Shown here one piece after another: positions 35,769 through 47,599 of a stretch of 64,000 nt of DNA. The notes beneath the pieces are model-generated. The model did not search any database. It saw only the letters and a list, made by a program, of their open reading frames with translations, and had not been told where the DNA came from. Both the position numbers and the translations under genes were made by a program. Where the stretch lies: contig NC_080677.1 of assembly GCF_030445035.2 (NCBI RefSeq), forward strand, positions 30,267,513 through 30,331,512. The letters run 5' to 3'. Source of the stretch: Dasypus novemcinctus. Taxonomy: Eukaryota > Chordata > Mammalia > Cingulata > Dasypodidae. Numbering within the stretch: the stretch's first letter is position 1; every line of letters starts with the position of its first letter.

Positions 35769-35956
35769 AGTAGTTTACAAACTGCAGCCAGCTTCAGACT
35801 CTCCTGGAGGGCTTGTTGAGCCCCAGTTCACTGAGCCCCATTCCCCGAATTTCTGGTTTGGAAGATCTGAAGTGGAACTTGAGATTTTACGTTTCTTACA
35901 GGTTCCCAGCAGCTGCAGCTGCTGCTGGGCTTGGGACCACACTTTGGGAACCACTG
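35769..35956 (+). mobile_element. MER5A (hAT-Charlie) DNA transposon relic
   Basis: TAGTAGTTTACAAACTGCAG, GAGCCCCATTCC, TTTCTTACAGGTTCCCAGC and ACACTTTGGGAACCACTG run in the MER5A order, and the ends are imperfect inverted repeats. Confidence 0.78.
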
Positions 35957-36565
35957 AATTTAATGATTTCTAAAATCCCTTAGCCACAGTTTAACTAACT
36001 TGAGACTTCTCTCTCATGATAACTGATCAAAAACAATCAAAAAAGCCTCCTCCAATTTTCTGTCCATCAGCACACTAACTGATCTCTACTTGAAAGAGAA
36101 CTTTTTATGACATTCCTAGATGTATGTATTCAGAGTAATTGGCACTACTGTAACCTTAAACGCTGGATTTTATACCCAAGGAAAAGATTAATTGAATGTT
36201 GAAATTCCTACTTATGAGTTTTGTTTATTAGCAGAATGAGATTGCCCCTTTATAAAAAATTCAAAGTAGGCATTAAATATGGATAATATTTCCTCTTGAT
36301 GGAGACCAGAGCCATAACTTAAGATGCAGCAGTGTTACTGGATGAAAGGGAGGTCTGGGGCAAGGGTTGGGGTGGGGAGTAGAAAACGGGCAGAAAAAGG
36401 CTGAAGTAGCAATACACAGCAGAGTCCGTGTGTCTGTGAGTGAATGAAATCTCTGCCTGCACCAGGGGGTATTTGTGTGCTTCTTAAGGTCTTGGATTCA
36501 GTTCCTCCTATTTCTTTTTCATGATTAAGATACTTAAGCCAAGGCCACCTGTTGGAAGCATCTTC

Positions 36566-36695
36566 CCAAAGCATTGCTTTTCAAACTCCAATGTGCCCAT
36601 CAGTTGCCTGGGGCTCTTATGAAAATGCAGATTCAGATTGAGTGAGTCTGGGATGGGACCGGAGATGCTGCATTTCCATCCAGTTGCCGTGCTGG
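36566..36695 (+). mobile_element. MER5-type fragment
   Basis: GCTTTTCAAACTCCAATGTGC, TCAGTTGCCTGGGGCTC, TTATGAAAATGCAGATTCAG and GAGATGCTGCATTTC resemble the 5' portion of MER5-group elements, truncated at the right. Confidence 0.65.
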
Positions 36696-38020
36696 TGTCA
36701 CGAGGGCGCGTGTCCCTGACGGAAGGGGACCCTCATGCTGGGGCTTTACTGCTCAGCATTGCTGTCGTAAAGTTCTTCCCTTTGATTTCAGGTCCTGTAA
36801 GTGAGGGCCAATGGGCCTCCAGCTCCTGCTGCTGCCTCCCCCCCCACAGACGGGCTTGCGTGTAGTTGCAGGGTGGAGCTGGGTCACGGTCGCCCCTGTG
36901 AGCATCTGCGCCCGTCAGCCGAAGATATTTGCATCAGAGGGAGTGTGACGTTAAATAGCAAGAAAAAAATCACCATGACAGGTGGAGAGAGACAGCGGGA
37001 GAGAGGAAAAGTCTCTTTTTCCTGGTTTTGCATGAAGGGCCCTGCAGACTGTGTAACTGGCCACTCATGACCACACTCTGAGCAGCAAGCCACCAAAGCA
37101 CCACGTTACGTTCGGCTGATTTGTCCCCTTATCTTACAGCTGCACCATACAGCACGGGGGCCTCTTCCGTAGCTGCTGTCACATACAAAGCCAGAGGTTT
37201 GATGCTTTCCTCCCCTTGTTCTACCTGATCCTGATGCGCAGAGTTAGTACCTGGAGCCTATTCGCAAATGCCCTCCTTTGCTCTTTTTCAAGCATCTAAA
37301 ACAGGCACCTTTTTCCTGTGCTAAATTGTCTATCTCTACTTCTTCTCATATTAACTGTTTTTTGTTTTGTTTGCTTTGGTTTTGAAGTCACCTGTGGTTT
37401 TATGCACATTACCTTTGATTCTAGGCTACATTGATAAAATAGGGCAAAGCAGACTGTGCCCTTAATCACTGAGTTCTTCACTGGATGATGAGTAGACCTG
37501 TCCTAGGAAACGGATGAACTCGTGAGCTTTCTTCATTTGTACAAACACGTTCTTGTCAGTGCCTGATGTGTATTCATCACAAGTGAGTGACTGGTCCAGG
37601 ACAGCATAATAAATTTTAGTTGAGCAGCTACCATGTTTAAGGGACTGATGAGGCTACCAGTCCAGCTTCCCAACTTGCTTATATCCCAAAAGAGAGACTT
37701 AGGTGGAAGGAGAATCACTTTTGGCAAAGATTGACTGATTGTTCTACTGAGCCAGTGGCCCAGCAAGTGAGGAAAGGTTGATGGTGAAAGTACAGTTGCA
37801 CTATAGGAACTGGGGTTGTGGGTATGGCTCATTCCCCCTGATCCTTCCAGAATCCCCACAATGCTCTGGTTTTTACCATCTGCATTAGGCAAAGCCAGAT
37901 CTGGCTATTTCCATGGAACGTGCAACTTTTCTGAACTTTCCCAGCAGTGATTGCATCCAGAGATTGTTCTGTAGCTACCACAGGGGAGTTCAACCCTCTT
38001 GGTCTGTAGGATTTAACTCA
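36696..38020. other. Intergenic, no gene seen
   Basis: Modest CpG content near 36695-36930. The 119-codon ORF at 37533-37892 shows no recognisable protein. Confidence 0.5.
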
Positions 38021-38024
38021 CTTT

Positions 38025-38590
38025 TGGAAATCGGTTTTAGTTTTCCAGGCTGCTGAAAGCAGATACCACGACATGGGTTGGCTTAAACAATGGGGATTTA
38101 TTAGCTTACAATTTAAGGTCAAGAAAATGTCCACATCAAGTCACAATCAAGGTGATGCTTTCTTCCTAAAAACTGACTGCTGGTGATCCTTGGCTCCTCT
38201 GTCACATGGCAAGGCAACCAGCAGCATCTGCTGGCCTCTCCCTTCTCTTCTGAGTTTCACTGTTTTCAGCATCTTGCTTCCATAGCTTTCTCTCTCTCTG
38301 TATTCATTCCATTTATAAAGGACTCTAGTAAGAGGATTAAGACCCATCCTGAATGAGGTGGGTTACACCTTAACTGAAGTAGCCTCATCAAAAGAGCCTA
38401 CTGGGCAGCACATGTAGCTCAAGCAGTTGAGCATCTGCCCCCCACGTATGAGGTCCCGGGTTCAATCCCTAGTACCTCCAAAAAAAAAGTCCTCCTTACA
38501 ATGGGTTGGTACCCACTGGAATTAATTATATATAAGAACATGGTTTTTTGGGAGTACATACAGCTTCAAATCACCACAGTAACAATTCCC
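38025..38590 (-). mobile_element. MaLR-like LTR relic carrying a nested tRNA-SINE
   Basis: Minus-strand layout: TGTGGTGATTTGAAGCTGTATG at the start, AAGGTGTAACCCACCTCA in the middle, and AATAAATCCCCATTGTTTAAGCCAACCCATG then CAGCCTGGAAAACTAAAACC at the end. This is the MaLR LTR pattern, including the poly(A) signal in the expected place. Interrupted at 38403-38489. Confidence 0.6.
38403..38489 (+). mobile_element. Monomeric tRNA-derived SINE, tRNA head plus A tail only
   Basis: Only about 75 bases of tRNA-like sequence (an A-box region TGTAGCTCAAGCAGTTGAG; a perfect-looking B box GGGTTCAATCCC at about 38458-38469) plus a nine-base A tail. The tRNA-unrelated body seen in the longer DAS copies is absent. 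It is nested in the LTR relic with an uncertain short duplication around AAAAG-type bases on each side. Probably a very short DAS subfamily; the exact name is not assigned. Confidence 0.7.
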
Positions 38591-38599
38591 GAGCACTGT

Positions 38600-38765
38600 G
38601 CTGGCATTTATTTAATGTCTCACAGACTCTTCATGAGTTATATATAGTTGCCCCAATTACAGATGTAGAAATTGATGCCTTAAGCAGTTAATTTGCCAGG
38701 TTAAACAACCAGTGACAAGACCAGCAGTCAGGCCTGGAAATACTGGCTTTGAGAACAGCGTACTT
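38600..38765 (+). repeat. MIR SINE
   Basis: GCACTGTGCTGGCATTTATTT, CCCCAATTACAGATGTAGAAATTGATGCC and GGTTAAACAACCAGTGACAAGACC follow MIR in sense orientation. Confidence 0.65.
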
Positions 38766-38983
38766 TCTACTGACTCATGGCATTTTTGCATTAAAATCAG
38801 ACTGTTCCTTAAGGCATTGTTCATTTGCAATTTTTATTTCTGTTTTCCCTGAATTATTTGCACCATACTTTATGGTTCAGAAATGTAACATTGTTTAAGA
38901 AATAAATAAAAGGAAATGACTTTGGGAGATTGGTTTTGGAAACTGTCTAATATAAACAGAAATAGTTTAATTTCTTATTAGTT
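38766..38983. other. Short unique intergenic stretch
   Basis: No gene or repeat recognised between the MIR and the SINE dimer. Confidence 0.4.
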
Positions 38984-38988
38984 AATGC

Positions 38989-39077
38989 TTTTTTTTTTAA
39001 ATAGGAGGTCCCAGGGACTGAACCCAGGACCTAGTACATGGGAAGCAGGTGCAACCACTGAGCTACATCCGCTCACC
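38989..39077 (-). mobile_element. tRNA-SINE monomer, right half of a dimer
   Basis: On the minus strand: an A box TAGCTCAGTGG that matches the consensus perfectly, a B box GGTTCAGTCCC (plus strand 39014-39025), and a tail of As. Its 5' end joins the A-rich linker of the copy at 39090-39200. Confidence 0.8.
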
Positions 39078-39089
39078 AGTGAGAATTGT

Positions 39090-39200
39090 TTTTGTTTTTG
39101 TTATGTTTTGTTTGTTTGTTTTTAGGAGGTACGGGGGATCGAACCCGAGACCTCACACATGGAAACATTCACTCAACCACTTGAACTACATCTGCTCCCC
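39090..39200 (-). mobile_element. tRNA-SINE monomer, left half of a dimer, with A-rich linker
   Basis: On the minus strand: A-box region TGTAGTTCAAGTGG and a perfect B box GGTTCGATCCC (plus strand about 39135-39145), followed by an A/AAAC-rich linker. AATGCT flanks the pair as a whole (38984-38989 and 39201-39206), which suggests joint insertion as a dimer or nested insertions. Confidence 0.8.
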
Positions 39201-39206
39201 AATGCT

Positions 39207-40009
39207 ATTTTGATTTAGACAAAACATGGCCCAGGCACTATAGGGCATCATCATTCCATGATTAATGTTTCAGGCCCAGTGTTTGGATTTTGAGACTTTT
39301 GTAGTAACAGGACATCCCAGTCCAAAGTCACTGGGATTTGAGAGGCAGCCTTCTTACCCAGACACACAAATTAGGCTGCAGAAGTAGAACCATGTTGGAA
39401 GACTTTCATCTGAATGAACTGAAAAGTCAATGGGTGATGAGTTTTCATTTACCTTTAAGATCTAGTGAAATGTCATCTCCTCTCCCTCTCCTATCTTCTT
39501 TTAAAAGAGAATTTCCTTACTTTGTTGATACAATAATATATCAATTCATGGGGCAAATAAGAAAAACAAGGCAAAAAAACCCAGAACCCTGGCCCAGAGG
39601 TCAGGAGACTTGGCACCCAGTTTTGGCTGAGTGACCTTGAGTGAGTCATTTAGCCACATCGGGCCTCTGATTCTTACTGTGGAATGAGAAAGTTAAGTTA
39701 GCTGCTGTCTAACGGTTTATTTCAGGCCTAATTCCTAGGTTTGTGGAGCAAAAAAGTTCTTACCCAGGCTTGCTGTGCAGATTAAATGTGAGAGCCCCCC
39801 TGAAACCACCTTGTAAACTGTAAAATACGGTTATCTCTGTCAGTTATCACTATTAAGGCTTGTTCCTATTAGACGAAAGCACAAACGTGGATGTCCCTCT
39901 CTCCCTCCCTTCCTTCCTGCTTGACTCCTTCCTTCCTCATTAGTCAGATTAGGTTAACTGCTATTTTAAAAAATAATCTCAGTGGAATAACAAAATGCGC
40001 GTTTGCTTC
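39207..40009. other. Intergenic, no gene seen
   Basis: Unique-looking, with a CTCCCTCCCTTCCTTCCT pyrimidine run near 39900-39935. A 98-codon ORF at 39338-39634 has no recognisable product. Confidence 0.45.
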
Positions 40010-41166
40010 TCTTTTTTTTCTTTCTTTATTTTTTTATTACATTCAAAAAATATGAGGTCCCCATATACTCCCCACCCCTCTCGCCCCACTCCTCCTCCCA
40101 TAACAACAATCTCCTCCATCATCACGAGACATTCATTACATTTGGTGAATACATCTCTGAGCACTGCTGCACCTCATGGTCAATGGTCCACACCATAGCC
40201 CACACTCTCCCACATTCCACCCAGTGGGCCATGGGAGGACATACAGTGTCCGGTAACTGTCCCTGCAGCACCACCCAGGACAACTCCAAGTCCCGAAAAC
40301 ACCCCCACATACATCTCTTCCTCCCACTCCCTACCCCCAGCAGCCACCATGGCCATTTTCTCCACACCAATGCCACATTTTCTTCGATTACTAATCACAA
40401 TAGTTCATGAATAGAATATCAGTAAGTCCACTCTAATCCATACTCTATTCCTCCATCCTGTAGACCTTGGAATGGTTGTGTCCACTCCACATCTATATCA
40501 AGAGGGGGCTTAGATTCCACATGGATGCTGGATGTAATCCTCCTGCTTTCAGTTGTAGGCATTCTTGGCTCCCTTTGTGGTGGTTGACCTTCTTCACCTC
40601 CACATTAGCTGAGTGGGGTAAGTCCAATAAGCCAGAGAGTAGAAGTTGCAAGTCTGTTGAGGCTCAGGGCCTGGCTATCACATGGTCAGTCCAGAGATTC
40701 AGGTCCCCTGGGTATACATTAAACCCCAGCACCAACTACAGTTCCAGTAAAAGTTAAAGGAGAGACTTGTGGACAAAGATCACATCTGAGTCCAGCTCCA
40801 TCACACAGAAACACAAACTCCAAAGTAGGGCTGACTGAGATGGCACTGAACTCCATCTGCCATGACCATAGAACCTGTGGGTCTCTGTAGCCCTCAGAAG
40901 AACCAATACCTGGGCTTGTATCTACTTTATCTGTCTCTGGGACTCTGCTGAGGTGTGCATAAGAACGACCCCTCTGATAACCTCCTGGCTCTTTTTGGAG
41001 ACTCATAGCCATATAAACTCATTTGTCCTTTGCATTTCCCCCTTTTCTTCAGGTCAAAAAGCATTTTAACTCCTGGTATTATATGTAGACTGAGTTATTC
41101 TGCTGGTCTGAGTTGACCCTTTTATTCAAGGTCATTTTCTAGTTACATCATCAGCTGGTACTTGTA
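40010..41166 (-). mobile_element. L1-type 3' region, copy B
   Basis: Same family as 7158-8563, here uninterrupted: T-rich left end, ACAACTCCAAGTCCC, AGTAAGTCCACTCTAATCCATACT, GCTGAGGCTCAGGGCC, CACATCTGAGTCCA, TTGTATCTACTTTATCTG. It is 5'-truncated and inserted on the minus strand. ORFs up to 135 codons on both strands are shadows. The homology to copy A is seen directly; the identification as L1 is from family knowledge. Confidence 0.7.
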
Positions 41167-41859
41167 ATCCCTCGGCGCCTGAACCCACAATCTCCAGTGT
41201 GGATGTGTCGGCTCAGTCAGTTTTCCTGGAGAACCTCTCCTACACGCAGTAAGAATAGATGAATTTTTTTGAGAATTTATTATGCACCAAGCATCATTCT
41301 AGGACCTCAATATCCTTGGCCTTCTGTCTAGTCGGTTGCAGGATGTCATTTCCCTGCTTTCTGAACTGCAGCAGTTGCACAGGGGGACCTAGTCTTACCA
41401 TATCCTTGAGTGGGAGCTAAAGAAATAAGCATGAACGAGTAACCAATGCCCTAGATGTAACACAGTGGGAACTCATAGCCCATTTCGGCATAAGACGCTT
41501 GGCTACCTCGCTGCCATCCATTCTCGCCTTCTTGGCTAGAAGACCCTCGCTGTGTTTGGGATGTAAACATGCCCAGCCTCTGGGGATGGACGGCGGATGG
41601 TCTTAGCCAAAGTCTCCAAACATTTTTCATGACTTGACATGTATGAAATGATAATATTTTAGAGCACACTGTGCTATAATGGAGCTCTGGAGGCATCAAT
41701 ATGGAGCCTAAAGAAAAAACGCTATTATATTCTCTTTATCATGATATGAAAAATAAAATACAAGTATTTTGGAAGATATGAATTACCGAATTTTGGATAA
41801 AGTTTCCAAGTAAATTCATTTTTTAAATGAGAAACTCCCACAAACTTAATTAATTTTTA
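41167..41859. other. Intergenic, no gene seen
   Basis: Unique-looking. ORF at 41451-41699 has no recognisable product. Confidence 0.4.
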
Positions 41860-42940
41860 AAATTAGAGCAGTTGTAAATTTATGGAAAAATCATGTAGAA
41901 AGTACCAAGTTCCCATACACACCCTCTCACAGGTACATTTCCCTATTATTAACATTTTGCATTAGTGTGATACCTTTGTTACAATTATGAAATAATATTA
42001 TGATATTATACCATTAACTATAACCCATAGTTTACATTAGAGCTCATTCTTTGTGTTGTAACGTTTTATGTTTTTTGGCTGGCAACTTAATTAGAAATAA
42101 AAATTTCCTTCCCATATTATCCACTTTCAAATATGTGGGGTTGTACCTATTAAACCTTAGCGCCCCATTCCCCTTTCCCATCTGGCCCTTGGTAAACTGT
42201 GTTCTAGTTTCTGGCTCTATGAATTTGCATATTCTGTTCATGACGTATAAGTGAAATCAAACACCATTTGTCCTTTTGTATCTGGCTTATTTCACTCAAC
42301 ATGATGCCTTCAAGTTTCATCCATGTTGTCGCATGCATCAGAACTTCACCGCTTTTTGTGACCAAATAATATTCCATTGTATGTATATACCACATTTTAT
42401 TTATCAGCTGATGGTTGCTTCCATCTTTTAGTAATTGTGAATAATGTTGCTGTGAACATCTGTGTGATATTCTCGACACACATCTGCTTGAGTTTCTCCT
42501 TTCGGTTCTTTTGGGTCTAGAAGTGGGATTGCTGGATCCTATGGTAATTCTATACTTTACTTTCTGAGGAAGAAACTGCTTTCCACAGTGACTGCACCAT
42601 TTAACATTCCCACCAGCAATGTACTAGGGTTCCTATTTCTCTGCATTCTCCCCAAAACTTGTTATTTTCCATTTTTAAAAGAGCAGCCATACTCATGGGT
42701 GTCAGATGGTATGTTCTTGTGGTCTTGATTTGCATTTCCTGGATGGCTAGTGAAGTAGATCGTGGATCATCTTTTCACGCGTTTATTGGCCATTTGCACA
42801 TCTTTGGAAGATATTCAAGTCTTTTCCCCATTTTTAAATTGGGTTGTCTTTTTGTTGTTGAGTCGAAGGATTTCTTTATATCTTCTGGACATTAAACGCT
42901 TATTGGGTATATGGGTTTCCAAATCTTTTCTCAGCCAGGT
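41860..42940 (-). mobile_element. Old LINE-1, ORF2 C-terminal region and 3' UTR
   Basis: The minus-strand ORF at 42204-42479 keeps the L1 ORF2 C-terminal signature MWYIHTMEYY and then ATTWMKLE...LSEISQ, as in known L1 ORF2 proteins. The flanking DNA (ATTCCATTGTATGTATATACCACATTTTATTTATC on the plus strand; GTGGTCTTGATTTGCATTTCC; TTTATATCTTCTGGACATTAAACG) is the usual reverse complement of this region. It is fragmented by stops and is not functional. Confidence 0.9.
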
Positions 42941-43229
42941 CTCAGACTCAGCACAATGCCGTGAAGTAGCAAGTACCAGGTGCTGCTCCCTGTCCTTGCC
43001 ACCTAAAAGGACCACCTAAAGGGCAGGTCATCAGATACTACTCTGCTCAGGCACCCTCCAAGGAACCTGAGAGAAGGAAGCTCATAACCAAAGGTAACCA
43101 GCCAGAAGTTTCCAGCCACGCCAATAAATAAGGGAATCAGTTTTATGTGGCATGACCACAACCCACAGGACCTATCCGGCTCGGCATCCTGGTTGAGAAG
43201 TTGGGGGCTAAGCAAGCATAATGATCTTG
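42941..43229. other. Unique intergenic stretch
   Basis: No gene or repeat recognised. Confidence 0.4.
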
Positions 43230-43625
43230 TTCCCCCCCACTGTTCCCACCTCTGTTAAGCTAAAAGTGACTGAATGACCCTGTTCTGGTCTATGAAATCC
43301 AGCTGAATTCTGCAGGAGATGGGAATGATTCCGAAAATTTCCCTTCCCCCATATCAGAAGTCAACAGAAGGTAAATGGGATTGATCCTTGCCCTACCATT
43401 TTCCCTTGATTGGGGTTGTGATTTAGAGCTTCAGCAGCCATCTTGTGACTAAGAAGTAACAAGCATTAGGAAGACACCAAGAGCATCTTTGATGCTGGTG
43501 CTGATGTAATTAAGTTTCCGTATCAGTGCTCCAGATTTCCTGTTACATAAGAAAAACAAAGCTCTGTTTGCTTAAACCACTGGAGGTTGGGTTGTCTGTT
43601 ACTTGCAAACAAAACTATTCCCTAT
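43230..43625 (+). mobile_element. LTR relic, MaLR-like
   Basis: Pattern CTGTTCTGGTCTATGAAATCC, CAGCAGCCATCTTGTGAC, TAAACCACTGGAGGTTGGGTTGTCTGTTACTTGC at the 3' end. This is the common MLT-type LTR end. The start coordinate is approximate. Confidence 0.5.
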
Positions 43626-45015
43626 GCATTCATTTTACTGTGTACCTAAGGACACACAGGGAATGAAAGTCATTAAATCAGAGTTCTTCATCCATTCATC
43701 AAAGCATTCTTCAGAACAGTTAGTTACTTTCCTAGACAAGTGTCATGTTAGTTTTGCAAATATTCCTTAAGCAAAACAATGCAAGCTTGCCTCATTGTCT
43801 CTGCCAAAGTTGTGACTATTCTACCTACGCGCAGCGTCTTGGTCTAGGCAGCTAGCTCTAATGCACGTTCCCTTCAAGGGTGGGAATGCCTGGGTGTGGA
43901 AAGGGAACGAGGTGCATCTCCTTCTTTGATTGGCCCTCCTCTAGCTCCTTTCCTCTATCGGTACTGCTTGATTCAAAGGGCTGAAGAAGGTCTTGAAGCG
44001 GTTCTTCGTGGTAGCTTTAGAAATAGAGCGTTACTTAGACCTCTATTGCTTCCAAGTGACAGAAACCTACTGCACTAGTTTACGTCGAGGGAGACAAGAA
44101 AAGAACTTTGGGCTGTGGTATGGTAAACCAGGCTACAAGGAGGGTCAACGGCCACAGTGGCCTGGGCCATGAAGAACCCTCAAACAGGAAGTGAACACTG
44201 GCAGAGCTCTCTTTCTGAGCGCTTGCTTTTGCTTCTACTGTGTTGGCTTTATTTCTCTTTCCTGCGAAGGGCTGACTTCCCTTACCAGGCAGAAACATGA
44301 ATTCTGGTAACTCGCAAGATTTACATCTTTTAGATTCAGCTACTAGAGAGAAACCGACTCTCTAGGCTCCCTTTCCCAACATACAGTGACTGGAATGCCT
44401 TGTTCCGTTGTGAGCTAGGAGCAGGGCTGTGGCTGGAGGATGGATCACAGCAGACCTTGCAGGAGCCAGAGGGATGGAACTGGGGGTGAGCGGGAGAAAC
44501 GCTCTCCACTGAAGGGGGTGGTGGTCATGGTGTTGGGCAGAATCCCATAGGGAGCCACCATGGAAATAATTCCCATTTCCTACCCTGCGTGTGTTCACAC
44601 TGACAAAGGTGACAAGGAAGGAAGAGAGATGTGGGTCTGTTTAAGGTCATGTAGGAAATCATTAGGCAATTTGGTATTAAAATGCAGAACTATCAGTTCT
44701 TACTTCGGGGTAATATTCTCTTTTACGTTCTCATTCCAGGCTTCTCAATAGCCATCTTCATTGCACTGTCAGAGGCTCATTGATAAGAACTGTCCTGTTC
44801 CCTCGTCACAAAGGCTCCTTATAATAGCTACTATGTACCTGGAAGGAGTTTTGAGGAAGAGCATTTCCTAACCTCACCATGGAGAAGCTAGAGATTTTAT
44901 GCCAACTTCCAGAATCATCTATGGATATTATAAAGAAACATATAGCAATATTGTTTCTTGAAAGGTTGGGAGATCATTATAAAACATGACAACATAAAAC
45001 CTTGCTCACAAGAAT
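43626..45015. other. Intergenic, no gene seen
   Basis: Unique-looking. ORFs of 60-78 codons on both strands (43896-44751) have no recognisable product. Confidence 0.5.
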
Positions 45016-45019
45016 TCAT

Positions 45020-45110
45020 TAACCATTTATTCATTAGCCATTTATTCATTCATTCAATCAATAAACATTTATTGAACATATCCTATATGCTCTGGGTGTC
45101 CTAACTTCTA
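45020..45110. repeat. L2/MIR-type fragment
   Basis: ATTCATTCATTCAATCAATAAACATTTATTGAACA, then TATCCTATATGCTCTGGG. Confidence 0.5.
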
Positions 45111-45487
45111 TCTTTTGGTACATTTTAAAAGTATGTAACTGGATTCTATGAGCTGGCATTAGAAATGCCAATTATTTCCCTTTAGCAATTATTTTCTCCT
45201 CAATCCCTTTTTGAAAATTCTGCTCTGTCTACAGAAGGAGGATCTTTAATTGTGTGTGGTTGATTGAACTAAGGATAAAAGCCTGACCTGATATAGTGAG
45301 TCAGATTCTCTCTCCTAGGAAATCAGAAGAGAAAGACAGACATTGAGTTGGTGTTGGGTGTTTGAACTCAGGACTCTTCCCCTGCTCTCTCTCTCTCTAA
45401 ATCTGTTTGGGTGTAGATGTATATACTTGCTGAGCCTGACATTTTGGAACAGGCATGACTGGCCTTTATAAAAGTGAATGAGTGACT

Positions 45488-45980
45488 AGTCAGTAGTAAG
45501 ATTTTGACAATATTTTTTCATAGTTTGTAACAAATGTCTCACAACAATGCAAAGTGGTGGTGGTGGGTTGATGTTTGGGACCCCTGTATGATATTATGCA
45601 TGTTTGCTTTGTATGTTCACAACTTTTACTATACACTTATTGTTTATGTATGTTCATGTATAAATGACATAGTAATAATAATAGTAATAATAATAATAGA
45701 CTGGGTTGGGAGAGAAATACACCAAATGTAAGATACTTTGGCTAGTAGTAAAATTTTGCGGATGCTCTTTGATCATTAGTTAAAAATGTTTCACAACAAT
45801 GCAAGGTATTGGTGGTAGGGTGAGGTAAGGTATGTGAGCCCTGTATGATGTTATGTATATTTGTTTTATAAGTTCACAACTATTACTATGCATTTATTAT
45901 TTATGTATGTTTATGTGTGAGTGATATACATCAATAATTTTAAAAATTAAAAATAAATAAATTTTTTAAAAAAGTGAATG
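45488..45980 (+). repeat. Diverged 252-bp tandem duplication, L1-3'-end-like
   Basis: Two head-to-tail copies: CACAACAATGCAA occurs at 45540 and 45792, and CCTGTATGAT, GTTCACAACT, TATGTATGTT recur at the same spacing. (AATA)n-type bases end each copy (45671-45699 and 45940-45975). The word order fits the 3' end of a lineage-specific L1, duplicated with its A-rich tail. A MIR or L1 tail-slippage origin is inference. Confidence 0.75.
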
Positions 45981-47595
45981 GGTGAATATATTAGCCAGTT
46001 TTCAGAGAGAAAGAGTGAAGCAGGCACAGAGCAGAATGAGAGACCATATGGCCTCAGAGACAGAGACAAGCCAGAGAGATTGGCTGTGACCTTCCAGACG
46101 TCGCCTCGTGGTAATTATTATAGTACCAGGTTGGGATCCATGAGATACTCTATATATTTACAAGAAATCTTCCATCACTTGAGCCTGCTTGAAAGGGTTT
46201 CTCTTTCTTTTAAGCAACCCACTCTGATTAGAAAGTGAGTCATTCTACATCCAAGTCAATGAGTCAAATTTAAATAGAGAATCCCCAGTGTAAGATAACT
46301 CAAAAGAAACAGTAGCTGATCAAGTCCTTATCCTGTGTAGATATAGCAGTACAATCAATTTTAGATACTCAGACATTTTCTTGCTATTCCTGTGTTGAGG
46401 AATTAGAATGTGTTATGAGTGAACTAGGAATTTTGATTCTTTGAAAGGGACATGTGGGCAGTTCTTTTTTTTCTGAGAAAGTACAAGTGCAATTGACTTA
46501 ATGGTGACCTTTTATAACCCATTGAGTCCATGTTGTATTAATACCACTTTCAAAAGATTCATGGAAGATTGCTGATAGATGCTATAATTCAGTGTCCAAC
46601 TGGTACAAGGGAATATGGGAGCAAGACACAATATTTGACAACATATAAGATGAAACTTAGTGGCTGCTAAAACCTTCATGGTTTCCAGGTTTAAATATAA
46701 CCATTTTCAATAATGACGACGACAATGATGATAGTAATAATGATTTATTAGGTCTAAAATGTGACTATTTTTCCCAATGTTATAATTTAGCCTTTTATAT
46801 ATCCTTTAGCCATTTGGAAAAACAACCTATTGTTACAAAAAGGAAGTAAACTTTGAAGTGCGTGTGTCTAAACCCAGCATTTATTTTTATATTTTTAAAA
46901 AATCAGTCTTTTTTCTCTTTCACAATCTAATTTTCATGGCTATTTTGATAAAGTCCACATTTTGCCATGAAAACAGGCCTCACAAAGTGATTTGTTTTCA
47001 ATTATTTTAAAAAGATGACCCATTCTGCACCAAAACTGTATGATCTCATAATGAAGATACTTAGGTCCCAAAACACAAAGCAGGTTGACTTGATTTAAAC
47101 AAGGAATTTTTGTTGCTTAAGAAAATAAATAATGACTTAATATATTCAACTCTCTAAAACTAGAATGTGCTCCAACAGACAACCAGCAACACCAGAAGAA
47201 CAAGGGCACGATATAAAAGGGGATTACAGTTCCACAGAGACATGGTGATGAAAGGTACTACAGAGTTAGAGTTATCTATGTTCAAAGTATAAATGTGGGG
47301 TCATCATGATTGTTTAGTCAATCATAATGGCTTTTGAAATTGCAATGAGTATGGAATGGGCATGAGATTCTCTTGGCAACTACAAGTATACTGAGTCATC
47401 TACATATAACAGATGCTCATCCAATTAGAACAGCAAAATTGTGATTCTGTCCCAGTTTTAAACATCCGGTCCCACTACCAAGCTGTGTGTCAGATGACAT
47501 GCCCTGGTTTTAAAATATGGCTGCAGTGACCACTAGGACCAGGTGGCTGGGTTGAAGTGTTATGAGAACAAGGGAGAAAACAGAAAGGCAAGGAC
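45981..47595. other. Intergenic, no gene seen
   Basis: Unique-looking, A/T-rich, with a short GAC/GAT/AAT trinucleotide mix at about 46716-46742. Nothing supported. Confidence 0.5.
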
Positions 47596-47599
47596 AGGC

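Noticed and set aside
36690..36715. Second CTCF-like word (CACGAGGGCGCG)
   Set aside because: Only part of the core fits, so it is too weak to list.
40003..40410. 135-codon plus-strand ORF, His-rich
   Set aside because: Antisense to L1 copy B.
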